This document shows positions 55,733 to 64,000 of a DNA stretch of 64,000 nt, piece by piece (position 1 is the stretch's first letter; each line of letters opens with the position of its first letter). The DNA comes from Geomesophilobacter sediminis. GTDB taxonomy: Bacteria > Desulfobacterota > Desulfuromonadia > Geobacterales > Geobacteraceae. The stretch lies in NCBI RefSeq assembly GCF_016458275.1, contig NZ_JAEMHM010000014.1, forward strand, positions 62,001-126,000, written 5' to 3'. The notes under the pieces were generated by a model that was given only the letters and a program-made list of their open reading frames with translations, had not been told where the DNA came from and did not search any database. The position numbers and the translations under genes are program-made.

Positions 55733-56740
55733 TCACGCGGCGGCACAGGCCCCCTTGACCAGAGGTTGCTCGTCAGGACGCGCCGGTACCATGGGGAGGT
55801 GCAGCGCCTGGCGTACCTGGCGGTCCAGGTCGTCAAGCAGGGCGTAGCGCCGCTGATAGGCGGCCCGTTTGTTGCTGCGGATATCGGCGATGGGGCGGCG
55901 GGCATGCTGGATCGGGAGGGTGAACAGCCCGGCCTGTTGCGCCGGCTCTCCACCGATCTCTTCCCAGAACCGGTCGTAGTCGAACTTGATCCGGTCCCGT
56001 TTCTTGGCCGAGCCTCCATACACGTGGGTGCGGCAGCTTACCCCTCTCAGGTCCTCCACCCCCAGATGCCGGCACAGGCTCTGCAGCAGGAAAAATACCA
56101 GGTTCTGGGGGCGCAGGCCGTGCAGACTCTTGGTCAGCTGCCGGATGGCATCCAGGTCCTGTTCCGAGGAGGAGCCGGTCGTTTCCGGACCGATCAGGCA
56201 GCCGACGATGGCGCTGCGCCGGCGGGAGCCGGCGAGCAGGGAAAAGGTCGCCGAGTAGAGGCGGCGCTCGGTATCGTACAGAGCCAGGGTAAGTTCCCCC
56301 TCCTTTTCAAACCGGTCCTGGTAGTGGAGACGGACGGCAAGCGGCGCAGTACCGGGAAGGTCGAGGGTCGCCAGGGTAAAATCGCGCTCCACGAAGATCG
56401 ACCGGATCCAGGAGGGGGGGAAGGACTCCTCCACGAACCGGTAGCTCTCCTCGATCATGCGGACCCGCTCGGCGAGGCCGGTTCCGGTGAAAAGGTAATC
56501 GCGGTAGGGCTTTTCCACGATCCGGGGATTGGCCGCCATGATCTGAAAAAGCGACGGACGGGCGAAGATTGCCTCCACCTTCCGGTGGTGCCGTTGGAAC
56601 AGAAGCAGGCGCAGTAGGAGCTTGACCCGCTTCACCTGGATCGAGAAGTTCTCCCCCGGGTGGGCGGCAACTGCCCGCGACCATGCCGAAAAACCTGCCA
56701 CACCGCTGGGAAAAACCTGGGGGGATGCCTTGGCGAACAC
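55733..56740 (-). CDS. VirK/YbjX (DUF535) family protein
   Basis: The 335-residue protein resembles DUF535: NPRIVEKPYRDYL, FVERDFTLATLDLPG and the C-terminal YDRFWEEIGGEP. VirK is linked to envelope/virulence maturation; the activity is unknown. The frame is open to a TTG at 56833. A GTG at 56740 with GAGG seven bases upstream is preferred because the extension looks shadow-like; the start remains uncertain. Confidence 0.75.
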   Translation of the reverse strand: MFAKASPQVFPSGVAGFSAWSRAVAAHPGENFSIQVKRVKLLLRLLLFQRHHRKVEAIFARPSLFQIMAANPRIVEKPYRDYLFTGTGLAERVRMIEESYRFVEESFPPSWIRSIFVERDFTLATLDLPGTAPLAVRLHYQDRFEKEGELTLALYDTERRLYSATFSLLAGSRRRSAIVGCLIGPETTGSSSEQDLDAIRQLTKSLHGLRPQNLVFFLLQSLCRHLGVEDLRGVSCRTHVYGGSAKKRDRIKFDYDRFWEEIGGEPAQQAGLFTLPIQHARRPIADIRSNKRAAYQRRYALLDDLDRQVRQALHLPMVPARPDEQPLVKGACAAA

Positions 56741-57157
56741 CGGAAAACCTCGCTGGACTGCTGATGAAAAACACAACTGGGTATGGGGCGGGAACCCCGC
56801 TCGATCAGGGGCTCCGGGAATTAGTGCGCGCAATAGAACATATTTTTAATCAAGATGCAACTTACGTTTTTCCTTCTTTTTTCCTTTTTGATTACACATT
56901 TGCGGGCGTTCAGACTGCGGCTCTCGGGGAGGGGGTGGTGGGGGTGGGAAAGGGCGGAAGTTCCGTTGCAGCGGTCGGTTCTCTATCTGCCGTTGTCTTT
57001 ACTGTGTGAGTGTCCACATCAAGAACATTGAAAGATTGAAAAGATGGGCGCACCCCGGTACAATTGCCCCTTTCCCACCGGCAGGCGTCATCGTTGTGAC
57101 AGTCCCCTGAAAGCCTTCTGGGAGCGCCGCCGGCACTTCAATCGTGAGGATGACCCC
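56741..57157 (+). other. Divergent intergenic region before pepN
   Basis: No separate gene is seen. The centre (about 56840-56900) is AT-rich and could hold promoters for both divergent genes, but no strong -35/-10 pair is evident. Confidence 0.5.
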
Positions 57158-59803
57158 ATGTCCCATACCCATGCCCATGTCGAGATCCGCAGAGAGGACT
57201 ACACCCCGCCCGACTACCTCATCGAAACCGTGGAACTGCGGTTCGAGCTGGACGCGGAGACGACCCTGGTTTCCTCCCGGCTTGCCCTGCACGCAAATCC
57301 CGACCGAGTCGGCCGGGCCCCGGAGCTCAGGCTGGACGGCGAGGAACTGAAGCTGATCTCGTTGCAGCTGGACGGTGTGGAGCTTGCCCCGGAACGTTAC
57401 CGGGTAGAGGAAAAGCACCTGGTGATCCCGGATCCCCCGGAGCGGTTCATCCTGGAAGCGGTCACCGAGATCAGCCCGGCGCGCAACACCGCGCTCTCCG
57501 GACTCTACGTCTCCGGCCCCATGCTCTGTACCCAATGCGAGGCGGAAGGCTTCCGGCGCATCACCTATTTTCTGGACCGTCCCGATGTCATGGCGGTGTA
57601 CCGGGTGACGCTGGTTGCGCCCAAGAGCAAGGCTCCGGTGCTTCTGGCCAACGGCAACCGGATCGAGACCGGGGAGCTTCCCGACGGGCGCCACTACGCG
57701 ACCTGGCTGGACCCGTTCAAGAAACCTTCCTACCTCTTTGCGGTGGTTGCGGGGGATCTGGTCGCCTTGAACGACCGCTTCACCACCATGAGCGGCCGTA
57801 AGATCAACCTGGAACTCTACGTGGAGCAGAAAAACCTCGGCAAGTGCGATCACGCGATGGCGTCCCTGAAGCGGGCGATGCGCTGGGACGAGGAGAAATT
57901 CGGCCGCGAATACGACCTGGACACCTACATGATCGTGGCGGTGGACGATTTCAACATGGGGGCGATGGAGAACAAGGGGCTCAACGTCTTCAACTCGCGC
58001 TACGTGCTGGCCAGCCCCGAGACTGCCACCGACGACGACTACCAGGCGATCGAGGAGGTCATCGGCCACGAGTATTTCCACAACTGGACCGGGAACCGGA
58101 TTACCTGTCGCGACTGGTTCCAGCTCTCCCTCAAGGAGGGGCTGACCATCTACCGGGACCAGGAGTTTTCCGCCGACATGCAATCGCGCCCGGTGAAACG
58201 GATCACCGACGTCCGCCTGCTCCGCTCGTCCCAGTTCGCCGAAGATGCCGGCCCGCTGGCGCACCCGGTCCGGCCCGATGCCTACCTGGAAATCAACAAT
58301 TTCTACAGCATGACCGTCTACCACAAAGGTGGGGAGGTGATCCGGATGCTTGCCACCCTGCTGGGGCCGGACGGCTTCCGCAAGGGGATGGATCTCTACT
58401 TCGAGCGCCACGACGGGCAGGCGGTGCGGGTCGATGAATTCGTTCAGGCGATGGCTGACGCCGGTGGGAGGGATCTGGGGCAGTTCATGCGCTGGTATGA
58501 CCAGGCGGGAACGCCGGTTCTGACGGTGACCGACCACTATGACGCGGCTACCAGGAGCTACCAGCTGATCGTGGAGCAGAGCTGCCCGGCGACGCCGAAC
58601 CAGCCGGAGAAAAAGCCCTTCCACCTGCCGCTGGCGATGGGGCTTTTGGACCGGCAGGGGAGGGAGCTGCCGTTGCGCCTGTCCGGTGAAACCGGTGGCG
58701 ATTCCCGGTCCCGGGTCCTGGAACTTCGGGAGGCGCAGGAAACCTTCACCTTTACCGGGGTCCCGGAAAAGCCGGTCCCGTCCCTGCTGCGCAACTACTC
58801 GGCGCCGGTGAAGCTCCGCTACGACTACACGGAAGAGGAACTGGTCCTTTTGATGACCCACGACTCCGATCCGTTCGTGCGCTGGGAGGCCGGGCAGGTT
58901 CGGGCCGGCCAGGTGATCCTCGACCTGGTGGCGGACCGGCAGCAGGGGAGGGGGATGGCCCTCGAAGACTCCTTCGTCGCCGCCTTCCGGACCCTTTTGA
59001 CCGATGCGAAGCAGGACCGCGCGTTTCTTGCCGAGGCGCTCACGCTCCCGGCGGAAAGCTATCTGGCCGAGCAGATGGAGGTGATTGACCCGGATGCCAT
59101 CTTCGAAGCGCGGGAGTTCGTCCGGGCCACCTTGGGCACTCGCCTGGCGGCGGAGTTCCAGCAGACCCGCGCCGCCTGTGCCCCTTCCGGTCCCTATCGT
59201 CCCGACGACGGGCTGTCGGGCTGCCGCCGTTTGCGCAACCTCTGTCTTTCCTACCTGATGGCACCGGGGAGCCAGCCGGCGATCGACGCCGCCTTCGGAC
59301 AGTTCCGCAGCGCCGACAACATGACCGACAGCATCGGGGCGCTGATGCCTCTGGCCGGCTGCGACTGCCCCGAGCGGGGCGAGGCGCTGCGGATGTTCTA
59401 CGAGAAGTGGAAGGGGGACCGCGGGGTGGTGGACAAGTGGTTCACGCTGCAGGCAACGTCGCGGCTGCCCGGGACGCTGTCCGAGGTGATTGCGCTTCTC
59501 GACCATCCCGATTTCGAGTTCACCAACCCGAACCGGGTCCGATCGCTGGTGGGGGCGTTCAGCCAGTCGAACCAGGTCCGGTTCCACGACGCCAGCGGCG
59601 CCGGCTACCGTTTCCTGGCGGACCAGATATTGAAGCTCAACACCATCAACCCGCAGATCGCGGCGCGGATGGTGACGCCGTTCAGCCGGTGGCGCCGTTT
59701 CGATGCCAAAAGGCAGGAGATGATGAAGAAGGAGCTGGAACGGATCCTGGCCGAGCCGGGACTGGCCAAGGATGTCTATGAGATAGCGGCAAAGTCGGTG
59801 TAG
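57158..59803 (+). CDS. pepN: Aminopeptidase N (M1 metallopeptidase)
   Basis: The 881-residue zinc exopeptidase removes N-terminal residues. The exopeptidase motif is GAMEN (near 267) in NMGAMENKGLNVFN; the zinc site is HExxH-x18-E (VIGHEYFHNWTGNRI near 301-316). Length and domain order match E. coli PepN (870). GTGAGGATG lies ahead of the ATG at 57158; the frame is open to 57044. Confidence 0.96.
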   Translation: MSHTHAHVEIRREDYTPPDYLIETVELRFELDAETTLVSSRLALHANPDRVGRAPELRLDGEELKLISLQLDGVELAPERYRVEEKHLVIPDPPERFILEAVTEISPARNTALSGLYVSGPMLCTQCEAEGFRRITYFLDRPDVMAVYRVTLVAPKSKAPVLLANGNRIETGELPDGRHYATWLDPFKKPSYLFAVVAGDLVALNDRFTTMSGRKINLELYVEQKNLGKCDHAMASLKRAMRWDEEKFGREYDLDTYMIVAVDDFNMGAMENKGLNVFNSRYVLASPETATDDDYQAIEEVIGHEYFHNWTGNRITCRDWFQLSLKEGLTIYRDQEFSADMQSRPVKRITDVRLLRSSQFAEDAGPLAHPVRPDAYLEINNFYSMTVYHKGGEVIRMLATLLGPDGFRKGMDLYFERHDGQAVRVDEFVQAMADAGGRDLGQFMRWYDQAGTPVLTVTDHYDAATRSYQLIVEQSCPATPNQPEKKPFHLPLAMGLLDRQGRELPLRLSGETGGDSRSRVLELREAQETFTFTGVPEKPVPSLLRNYSAPVKLRYDYTEEELVLLMTHDSDPFVRWEAGQVRAGQVILDLVADRQQGRGMALEDSFVAAFRTLLTDAKQDRAFLAEALTLPAESYLAEQMEVIDPDAIFEAREFVRATLGTRLAAEFQQTRAACAPSGPYRPDDGLSGCRRLRNLCLSYLMAPGSQPAIDAAFGQFRSADNMTDSIGALMPLAGCDCPERGEALRMFYEKWKGDRGVVDKWFTLQATSRLPGTLSEVIALLDHPDFEFTNPNRVRSLVGAFSQSNQVRFHDASGAGYRFLADQILKLNTINPQIAARMVTPFSRWRRFDAKRQEMMKKELERILAEPGLAKDVYEIAAKSV

Positions 59804-59843
59804 GCAATGAGCAAAACAGCAATGAACAATGAGCAGTAAAACG

Positions 59844-59883
59844 AAACGGGGCCGCCTCAACTCTCATTGACGCGGCCCCGTTT
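59844..59883. terminator. Bidirectional terminator pepN / msrA
   Basis: AAACGGGGCCGC pairs perfectly with GCGGCCCCGTTT around a 16-nt loop, between convergent genes. Confidence 0.85.
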
Positions 59884-59904
59884 GTAGGGAAGCGTGCTCT
59901 TTGC

Positions 59905-60510
59905 TCACCTGCCCCAGAGTTCTTTCAGCCGCCGGTCGCGCCCGCAGTTGGTGCGGTAGAACTTGTAGCGGATCGGATTCTTCTTGTAATAGTGCTGGTG
60001 ATACTCTTCGGCGGGATAGAAGGTGCTGGCCGGGACGATTTCGGTCTGGATCGGGCCGGCAAAAGGCTTGTGCTGCTCCAGCGCCCGCTTGGACTGTTCG
60101 GCGAGCCGTCGCTGCTCCTCGTTGTGGTAGAAGATCGCGCTCCGGTACTGGTGGCCGACGTCGCAGAACTGGCGGTCCTTCACGGTCGGGTCGATGTTGT
60201 GCCAGTAGACGTCCAGCAGTTTCTGGTAGCTGATCCGGCTCGGGTCATACACCACCTGTACCGATTCGGCATGCCCGGTCCCCCCGGCGGAAACCTCCTC
60301 GTAGGTCGGGTTCTTCCTGGTTCCCCCCGTGTAGCCCGAGGTAACCGATACCACACCCGGCAGCTCGTCGAACGGGTGTTCCATGCACCAGAAACATCCC
60401 CCGGCGAAGGTTGCCTTCTCCTGCGTCCGGGGCGGCCCGGCCGCTCCCGCCTCACCTATCGTCAACAGGCAGCCCAGCCCGAGCAACGCCAGCAAGACCG
60501 CGACTTTCAT
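59905..60510 (-). CDS. msrA: Peptide methionine sulfoxide reductase MsrA, exported
   Basis: This reduces methionine-S-sulfoxide. The 201 residues have an N-terminal signal/anchor (1-23), then the MsrA domain with GGCFWC (Cys39 catalytic, Cys42), YHQHYY and a C-terminal NCGRDRR with the resolving Cys. Export implies repair of periplasmic proteins. It is separated from msrB by 181 nt. Confidence 0.94.
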   Translation of the reverse strand: MKVAVLLALLGLGCLLTIGEAGAAGPPRTQEKATFAGGCFWCMEHPFDELPGVVSVTSGYTGGTRKNPTYEEVSAGGTGHAESVQVVYDPSRISYQKLLDVYWHNIDPTVKDRQFCDVGHQYRSAIFYHNEEQRRLAEQSKRALEQHKPFAGPIQTEIVPASTFYPAEEYHQHYYKKNPIRYKFYRTNCGRDRRLKELWGR

Positions 60511-60691
60511 GGCGAACTCTCCTCATCAAGGAGGATCGGCTGCGCACCGCTTTTCTCCGGAAAAGGTGCTGCAAACCCCATCCTCACCCTGTCCCTCTCC
60601 TTGAAGGAGAGGGGACGTCATGGCCACTCTTTGCCTCGCTTGACTAAAGAGGTGATCCAGGTCCCCGACCCCAGATCCCCGACCCCTGCCT
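60511..60691. other. Intergenic with REP-like hairpin
   Basis: Between msrB and msrA. CCCTCTCCTT-GAAGGAGAGGG (about 60592-60612) is a perfect hairpin embedded in a common REP-like sequence. No gene is supported. Confidence 0.5.
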
Positions 60692-61237
60692 TTACTTGGT
60701 CGGCACGAACTCCAGTGCGGCGGAGTTCATGCAGTAGCGAAGCCCGGTAGGCTTCGGACCGTCGTCGAAGACGTGGCCCAGATGCCCGCCGCAGCGCCGG
60801 CAGTGGACCTCGGTGCGCGTGGTGAAAAAGCTGCGGTCGGTCTCGGTCCCGATGTTTTCCGGCGCGATCGGGCGGGTAAAGCTCGGCCACCCGGTCCCGG
60901 ACTCGAACTTGTCCTCGGAACGGTACAGGTCAAGTCCGCATCCGGCGCAGCGGTAGATTCCGTGTTCGTGGTTGTTGGCCAGTTTTCCCGTGAACGCCCG
61001 TTCCGTACCCTTCTCCCTGAGCACGTGGAACTGTTCCGGGGTCAGTTGCATTTTCCACTGTTCCTTCGTTTTGACGACCTCGTCACTCATGACGTAACTT
61101 CCCTTTGCTGCGGAATAGACTCTTATCCGGGCGGCGGCGTGGACCGTGCCGGGTTCCAGGAGGCGGTTTGCCTCCAGCAGGCTTCCGGTCACCAGCCCTG
61201 CCAGCGCCAGTCCCAGGAACAAAACCAGGTATCTCAT
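60692..61237 (-). CDS. msrB: Peptide methionine sulfoxide reductase MsrB, exported
   Basis: This reduces methionine-R-sulfoxide. The 181 residues start with a signal/anchor (1-20, GLALAGLVTGSLLEAN). The MsrB domain (about 50-180) has zinc ligands CAGCG and CRRCGGH and the catalytic Cys in RYCMNSAALEF; no TGA is found at this site. GGGGAG is upstream of the ATG at 61237; the longer frame to 61312 lacks a site. It pairs with msrA on the same strand. Confidence 0.93.
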   Translation of the reverse strand: MRYLVLFLGLALAGLVTGSLLEANRLLEPGTVHAAARIRVYSAAKGSYVMSDEVVKTKEQWKMQLTPEQFHVLREKGTERAFTGKLANNHEHGIYRCAGCGLDLYRSEDKFESGTGWPSFTRPIAPENIGTETDRSFFTTRTEVHCRRCGGHLGHVFDDGPKPTGLRYCMNSAALEFVPTK

Positions 61238-61340
61238 GCCAGCTCCCCGGCCGCTCCCGGTGCCCCGCGGCCTCAAGCTGGCGGGGAAAAAGGCGGAAAC
61301 GGCCAGTACCATTTGGGTACAGGGTTCATTATCCGCTCTT

Positions 61341-61781
61341 TCAACTGTCTTGCCCAGACTCTTTGTGTGAGTGAGGCAGCACCCCTTTCCGGTCCAGAAA
61401 GTGTCGGTAGGCCTGGTCCTCGCTCTTGATGTGATTGTAGAGCCATCCCAACAGGAAGTTGCGCAGGTGAATGGTCAGCCCCTCCCGGTCGGTTTCATAG
61501 CGGTTCTTGAGCTCATCGATCTTCGAGATGAAGGCTAGATGCTCCTGCCGGTGGTCAATGAGATCCGGGTAGTTGTGCATGCGGAGGAGTTCCTCCTCGT
61601 CGCTGAAGTGGGTATTGGCATAGTTGTAAAGGTGTTCGATTATCGGATAAACGAAGTCGGGTCCTTTGTCGTATTCCACCGCGAGCTGAAGCTCGTTGAT
61701 GATCGCCATGAGCTGCTTGTGCTGTTCGTCGATGTAATCTATGCCAATGCTCAGTTCGTCGGACCACTCTATCATGGACAT
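61341..61781 (-). CDS. Bacteriohemerythrin
   Basis: The 146-residue non-haem diiron O2-binding protein has metal ligands in DYIDEQHKQL, HFSDEEELL, HRQEHLAF and a C-terminal HIKSEDQAYRH. In anaerobes and motile bacteria it serves O2 storage or sensing. AAAGGAGG precedes the ATG. It stands on the same strand as msrB, downstream of no obvious partner. Confidence 0.93.
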   Translation of the reverse strand: MSMIEWSDELSIGIDYIDEQHKQLMAIINELQLAVEYDKGPDFVYPIIEHLYNYANTHFSDEEELLRMHNYPDLIDHRQEHLAFISKIDELKNRYETDREGLTIHLRNFLLGWLYNHIKSEDQAYRHFLDRKGVLPHSHKESGQDS

Positions 61782-61892
61782 CGGTACCTCCTTTGTCTGT
61801 CGGGAAAGCCGTTCATTCAGCGGGACGGATCAACCTTACAACCGTTAAGTCAAAAGACAAGTTCGCCGGCCCCTCGGGGCGGTGGAAAATCA

Positions 61893-61917
61893 TCGCGCCC
61901 GGAAGGGCGCTCCCACA
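61893..61917 (-). repeat. Half-site of dispersed palindrome family
   Basis: This matches the right arm of the palindrome at 22506-22568 (22 of about 25 bases by eye) and, inverted, the half-site at 18009-18032. Confidence 0.55.
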
Positions 61918-62046
61918 ATCTGCGTGACCTGCCCCGTTACCTGCCGGTCTTTTCCTGAAGACCGGTTCCGTGAGCGGTTTTTTCGATTGAATACGCCGGC
62001 AATATCCTCAATAATGTAGGGTCTGTTGATTTGGGGGAGGGATCTG

Positions 62047-62502
62047 ATGAGAAGAGCGCTGGCGCTTTCGCTTTTGCTGGTAACGGTATCGACCGCTTCG
62101 GCCGAGATATTCACCTGGACGGACCGGGGTATCAGGCACTACACCAACAGCATTCATGAGGTTCCGGCGCGGTTCCGGAGCAGGGTAAAGGTGCTCGACG
62201 TTCCGACCGGAAAGAAGCTGAATCCGACTGCCGCCCAACTCGCGGGACAGACCCAGCCGGACCAGCCCGGTGGCCAGTCCGCTGCGGCCGCTGCGCCCGC
62301 TCCGACGCTGCCGGCTCCGGTACCGGTGGCCACCCCGGCCCCGGCAGGGACCGCCACCGCTGCGGCCCCTGCCCCGGCGCCCGCAGCACAGGCGGCTCCT
62401 ACCCGGGTACCGGCGGTGCCCTATCCCGTATCGACGCCTACCGCGGCACAGCAGGCCCGCAGGGCTCGACACCATCCCCCCGGTGGCAGCCGCGAAGAGT
62501 AA
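62047..62502 (+). CDS. Secreted DUF4124-like protein with Pro/Ala tail
   Basis: The 151-residue protein has a signal peptide (1-19) then a DUF4124-like segment (EIFTWTDRGIRHYTNS) of about 25 residues. A long Ala/Pro-rich tail (about 75-140) follows. GGGAGG precedes the ATG at 62047. Function unknown; an envelope protein. It is probably co-transcribed with the next small secreted gene, 18 nt on. Confidence 0.75.
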   Translation: MRRALALSLLLVTVSTASAEIFTWTDRGIRHYTNSIHEVPARFRSRVKVLDVPTGKKLNPTAAQLAGQTQPDQPGGQSAAAAAPAPTLPAPVPVATPAPAGTATAAAPAPAPAAQAAPTRVPAVPYPVSTPTAAQQARRARHHPPGGSREE

Positions 62503-62520
62503 TCCATAAGGAGGAACGAC

Positions 62521-62847
62521 ATGAAAGGTATGGCAGCGGCCCTGGCGGCAATCCTGCTTTGCGCTGCATCGGCTTCGGCTGATGACGATCTGGTCTGCAA
62601 CGGAACGATTACCAGTATCCAGGGCGAAGGAATGGTGGCACGCACCTACCGGTTCGACGTACAAAACGTGACCGGCTCAGATGTTCAGGACGTGCTCGAG
62701 AAGTGCAAGAAGATCGCGGCGGATCGGCAGGGGAAGCTCTACCGCAAGGACGCCTCTTTGTTCTTCAGGAAGAATTCGCAGGTGGAGCTTGAGTGCAGGA
62801 AGGGAGTGGAGAAGCTGAACGTCAGACGTCAGATCACCGTGAAGTGA
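62521..62847 (+). CDS. Small secreted protein of unknown function
   Basis: The 108-residue protein has a signal peptide (1-20) and a compact domain with three Cys (LVCNGTITS, EKCKKI, LECRKG). GGAGG lies ahead of the ATG. It follows the DUF4124-like gene and may be its partner. No family is recognised. Confidence 0.7.
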   Translation: MKGMAAALAAILLCAASASADDDLVCNGTITSIQGEGMVARTYRFDVQNVTGSDVQDVLEKCKKIAADRQGKLYRKDASLFFRKNSQVELECRKGVEKLNVRRQITVK

Positions 62848-62875
62848 AACTGCGGCGAACCGGCCAGGTGCCGGT

Positions 62876-63571
62876 TCAGCCGCGGGTCCGCAGTTCCTTG
62901 ATGATCTCGCTTTGCTGTTGGAAGATGAACTGGCCGATGATGTTTTCGATGCGGGTGGTCGGATTCAGCCTCAGGATGTACTTCTTCCCGTCATCATCCT
63001 CCAAGACCCGGAGCAGCTTCGCCGGAACGTCCACCAGGGACCCCGACACCGCAATGCTTGCTTCCCCCTCGATTTCTTCATCGACCTCCGGACATTCGGC
63101 GGTCACGAAGGAAAGCCCGGACAAGGATATGTCCCGCAGTCTCCCCCCGAACGAAAAACTATCCCCCCGAAAAAAGACGTCGTGATCCCCAACCACCTTC
63201 ACCCGCACGCTCTCGCGCCGTTCCGACCGGATCTGCGCATAGCTGAAGCGGGAGACTACGGCCTGTTTCGCTTCCGGACGTACCTTCTGCACCTTGGCGA
63301 CCACGTCGTGGGGGAGGTGCGAGCTCTTCAGGAAGGTCATCTTCTGGTCGATCATGGCGACCGCCTGCGAGGGGTGGACGGTGAGTTCGGCGAGGTCCCG
63401 GTCGACAAAATCGACCTGCGCCGGGAAGTTGATCGGGATCTCCTTGAAATAGTTCAAGAGGGTGAGGTCGTTGGACAGTTTCTTGTTCTTGATGTCCATC
63501 AGCACCTGGATGATCGCAGCCTCGTCCTTCTGGACGGTATCTACGTTGAAGATTTGGTAATACTCCAACAT
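62876..63571 (-). CDS. PilZ-domain c-di-GMP effector
   Basis: The 231-residue protein has a N-terminal helical-beta YcgR-N-like half (1-105) and a C-terminal PilZ domain (about 110-225). The binding motifs are RSERRESVRV (RxxxR) and DISLSG (D/NxSxxG). It would respond to c-di-GMP made by enzymes such as SiaD in this window. The site upstream is AAAGGAA. Confidence 0.88.
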   Translation of the reverse strand: MLEYYQIFNVDTVQKDEAAIIQVLMDIKNKKLSNDLTLLNYFKEIPINFPAQVDFVDRDLAELTVHPSQAVAMIDQKMTFLKSSHLPHDVVAKVQKVRPEAKQAVVSRFSYAQIRSERRESVRVKVVGDHDVFFRGDSFSFGGRLRDISLSGLSFVTAECPEVDEEIEGEASIAVSGSLVDVPAKLLRVLEDDDGKKYILRLNPTTRIENIIGQFIFQQQSEIIKELRTRG

Positions 63572-63714
63572 ATTCTTTCCTTTGATTACCTTTGCTCTCT
63601 TTTATGCCGCCGGGGCTCAGCCATCCCGCCGTGCTATCTTCGATTACTACCACGAACGGGATGGCTGATCAAGGAAATAGGTTGTGACTCCGCCTGGTTA
63701 TGTCGGGGCCAGGG

Positions 63715-64000
63715 TCAGCGGCGCACCACCAGGGTCAGCTCGGCCCGCTCGCTGTCCGGGAGGTGCAGCGGGAAAAAGACCGCGACGCTGCCGGAGGGGA
63801 CCGGCAACCCTTCCGGACCGGGACGCTGGGAGAGCGGCGGCAGGATCTCGACATCCTGGCCCTGCTGGGCCGCCTTGGCTGCCACGTTGCCGCAGACGAT
63901 GTTGACGAACTCGAGCACCGTATCGTCCAGGACCGCTTCCGATTCGCCGGCAACGTCCTCTTCCATGAGCACCCCTTTGGCGATCTTCTCGCGCAGGGAG
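63715..64000 (-). CDS. CheX-like chemotaxis phosphatase, 3' part (cut by window edge)
   Basis: The visible C-terminal ~95 residues, in frame to the window end (LREKIAKGVLMEED), include the helix VLEFVNIVCGNVAAKAAQQG typical of CheX/CheC-like phosphatases of CheY-P. The 5' end lies beyond the window. The classification is by pattern; a FliM/CheC relative is possible. Confidence 0.6.
   Translation of the reverse strand, partial: SLREKIAKGVLMEEDVAGESEAVLDDTVLEFVNIVCGNVAAKAAQQGQDVEILPPLSQRPGPEGLPVPSGSVAVFFPLHLPDSERAELTLVVRR

Noticed and set aside
56999-59860. 953-aa minus-strand ORF opposite pepN
   Set aside because: It is an antisense shadow; pepN has the GAMEN and HExxH motifs.

Overview
The window looks like chromosome from a Geobacter-type anaerobe (Desulfuromonadia). 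The support is indirect: GroEL and RpoH heat-shock genes with a CIRCE operator, abundant two-component and c-di-GMP signalling, c-type haem motifs in a kinase and in a membrane cytochrome, a MetH without the reactivation domain, split transketolase, and a candidate selenocysteine thioredoxin. The first ~14 kb looks less GC-rich than the remainder; this was judged by eye.

Layout. 0-4 kb, plus strand: groEL, a DegP/HtrA protease and an FKBP isomerase. 4-10 kb, minus strand: a compact stress operon that reads, in transcription order, three Hsp20 genes, two small ORFs, cbpA, cbpM, a PsiE-like membrane protein, a DegS-like protease, an unknown membrane protein and a thioredoxin whose active site carries an in-frame TGA at the first Cys. 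It diverges from rpoH, which has a sigma70-type promoter overlapped by a perfect CIRCE. 11-14 kb: small ORFs and monomeric isocitrate dehydrogenase. 14-17 kb: a scar region with an XRE regulator, a comM 3' fragment, a REP-associated (RAYT) transposase flanked by duplicated REP hairpins, and a lone receiver protein.

17-28 kb: an EF-hand protein, a complete siaABCD operon (phosphatase, kinase, switch protein, diguanylate cyclase), a lipoprotein, a Spy/CpxP-like protein, a membrane protein, and a candidate RiPP cassette (radical SAM/SPASM enzyme, a short peptide with Cys every sixth residue, and a second radical SAM enzyme). 28-38 kb: an 1826-residue CheR/PAS/GAF histidine kinase, then a two-component pair whose kinase has a periplasmic CxxCH haem motif and a sigma54-dependent regulator. 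37-48 kb: pseudopilin, split transketolase, metH, a GerMN protein, murI and pyruvate carboxylase.

48-53 kb is the most unusual accessory stretch: a ~1000-residue protein with alpha-CTD-like and sigma-region-4-like segments, an adjacent minisatellite of ten 21-bp repeats inside a larger duplication, an unknown 220-aa protein, and a small cluster of DnaA-box-like sites. 53-64 kb: a siroheme sulfite/nitrite reductase with a cytochrome b5/CopD/haem-c fusion, a VirK/YbjX protein, aminopeptidase N, exported MsrA and MsrB, hemerythrin, two small secreted proteins, a PilZ protein and a CheX-like gene cut by the window edge. Nearly every long antisense ORF is a high-GC shadow. All calls come from reading the sequence; no database search was run.
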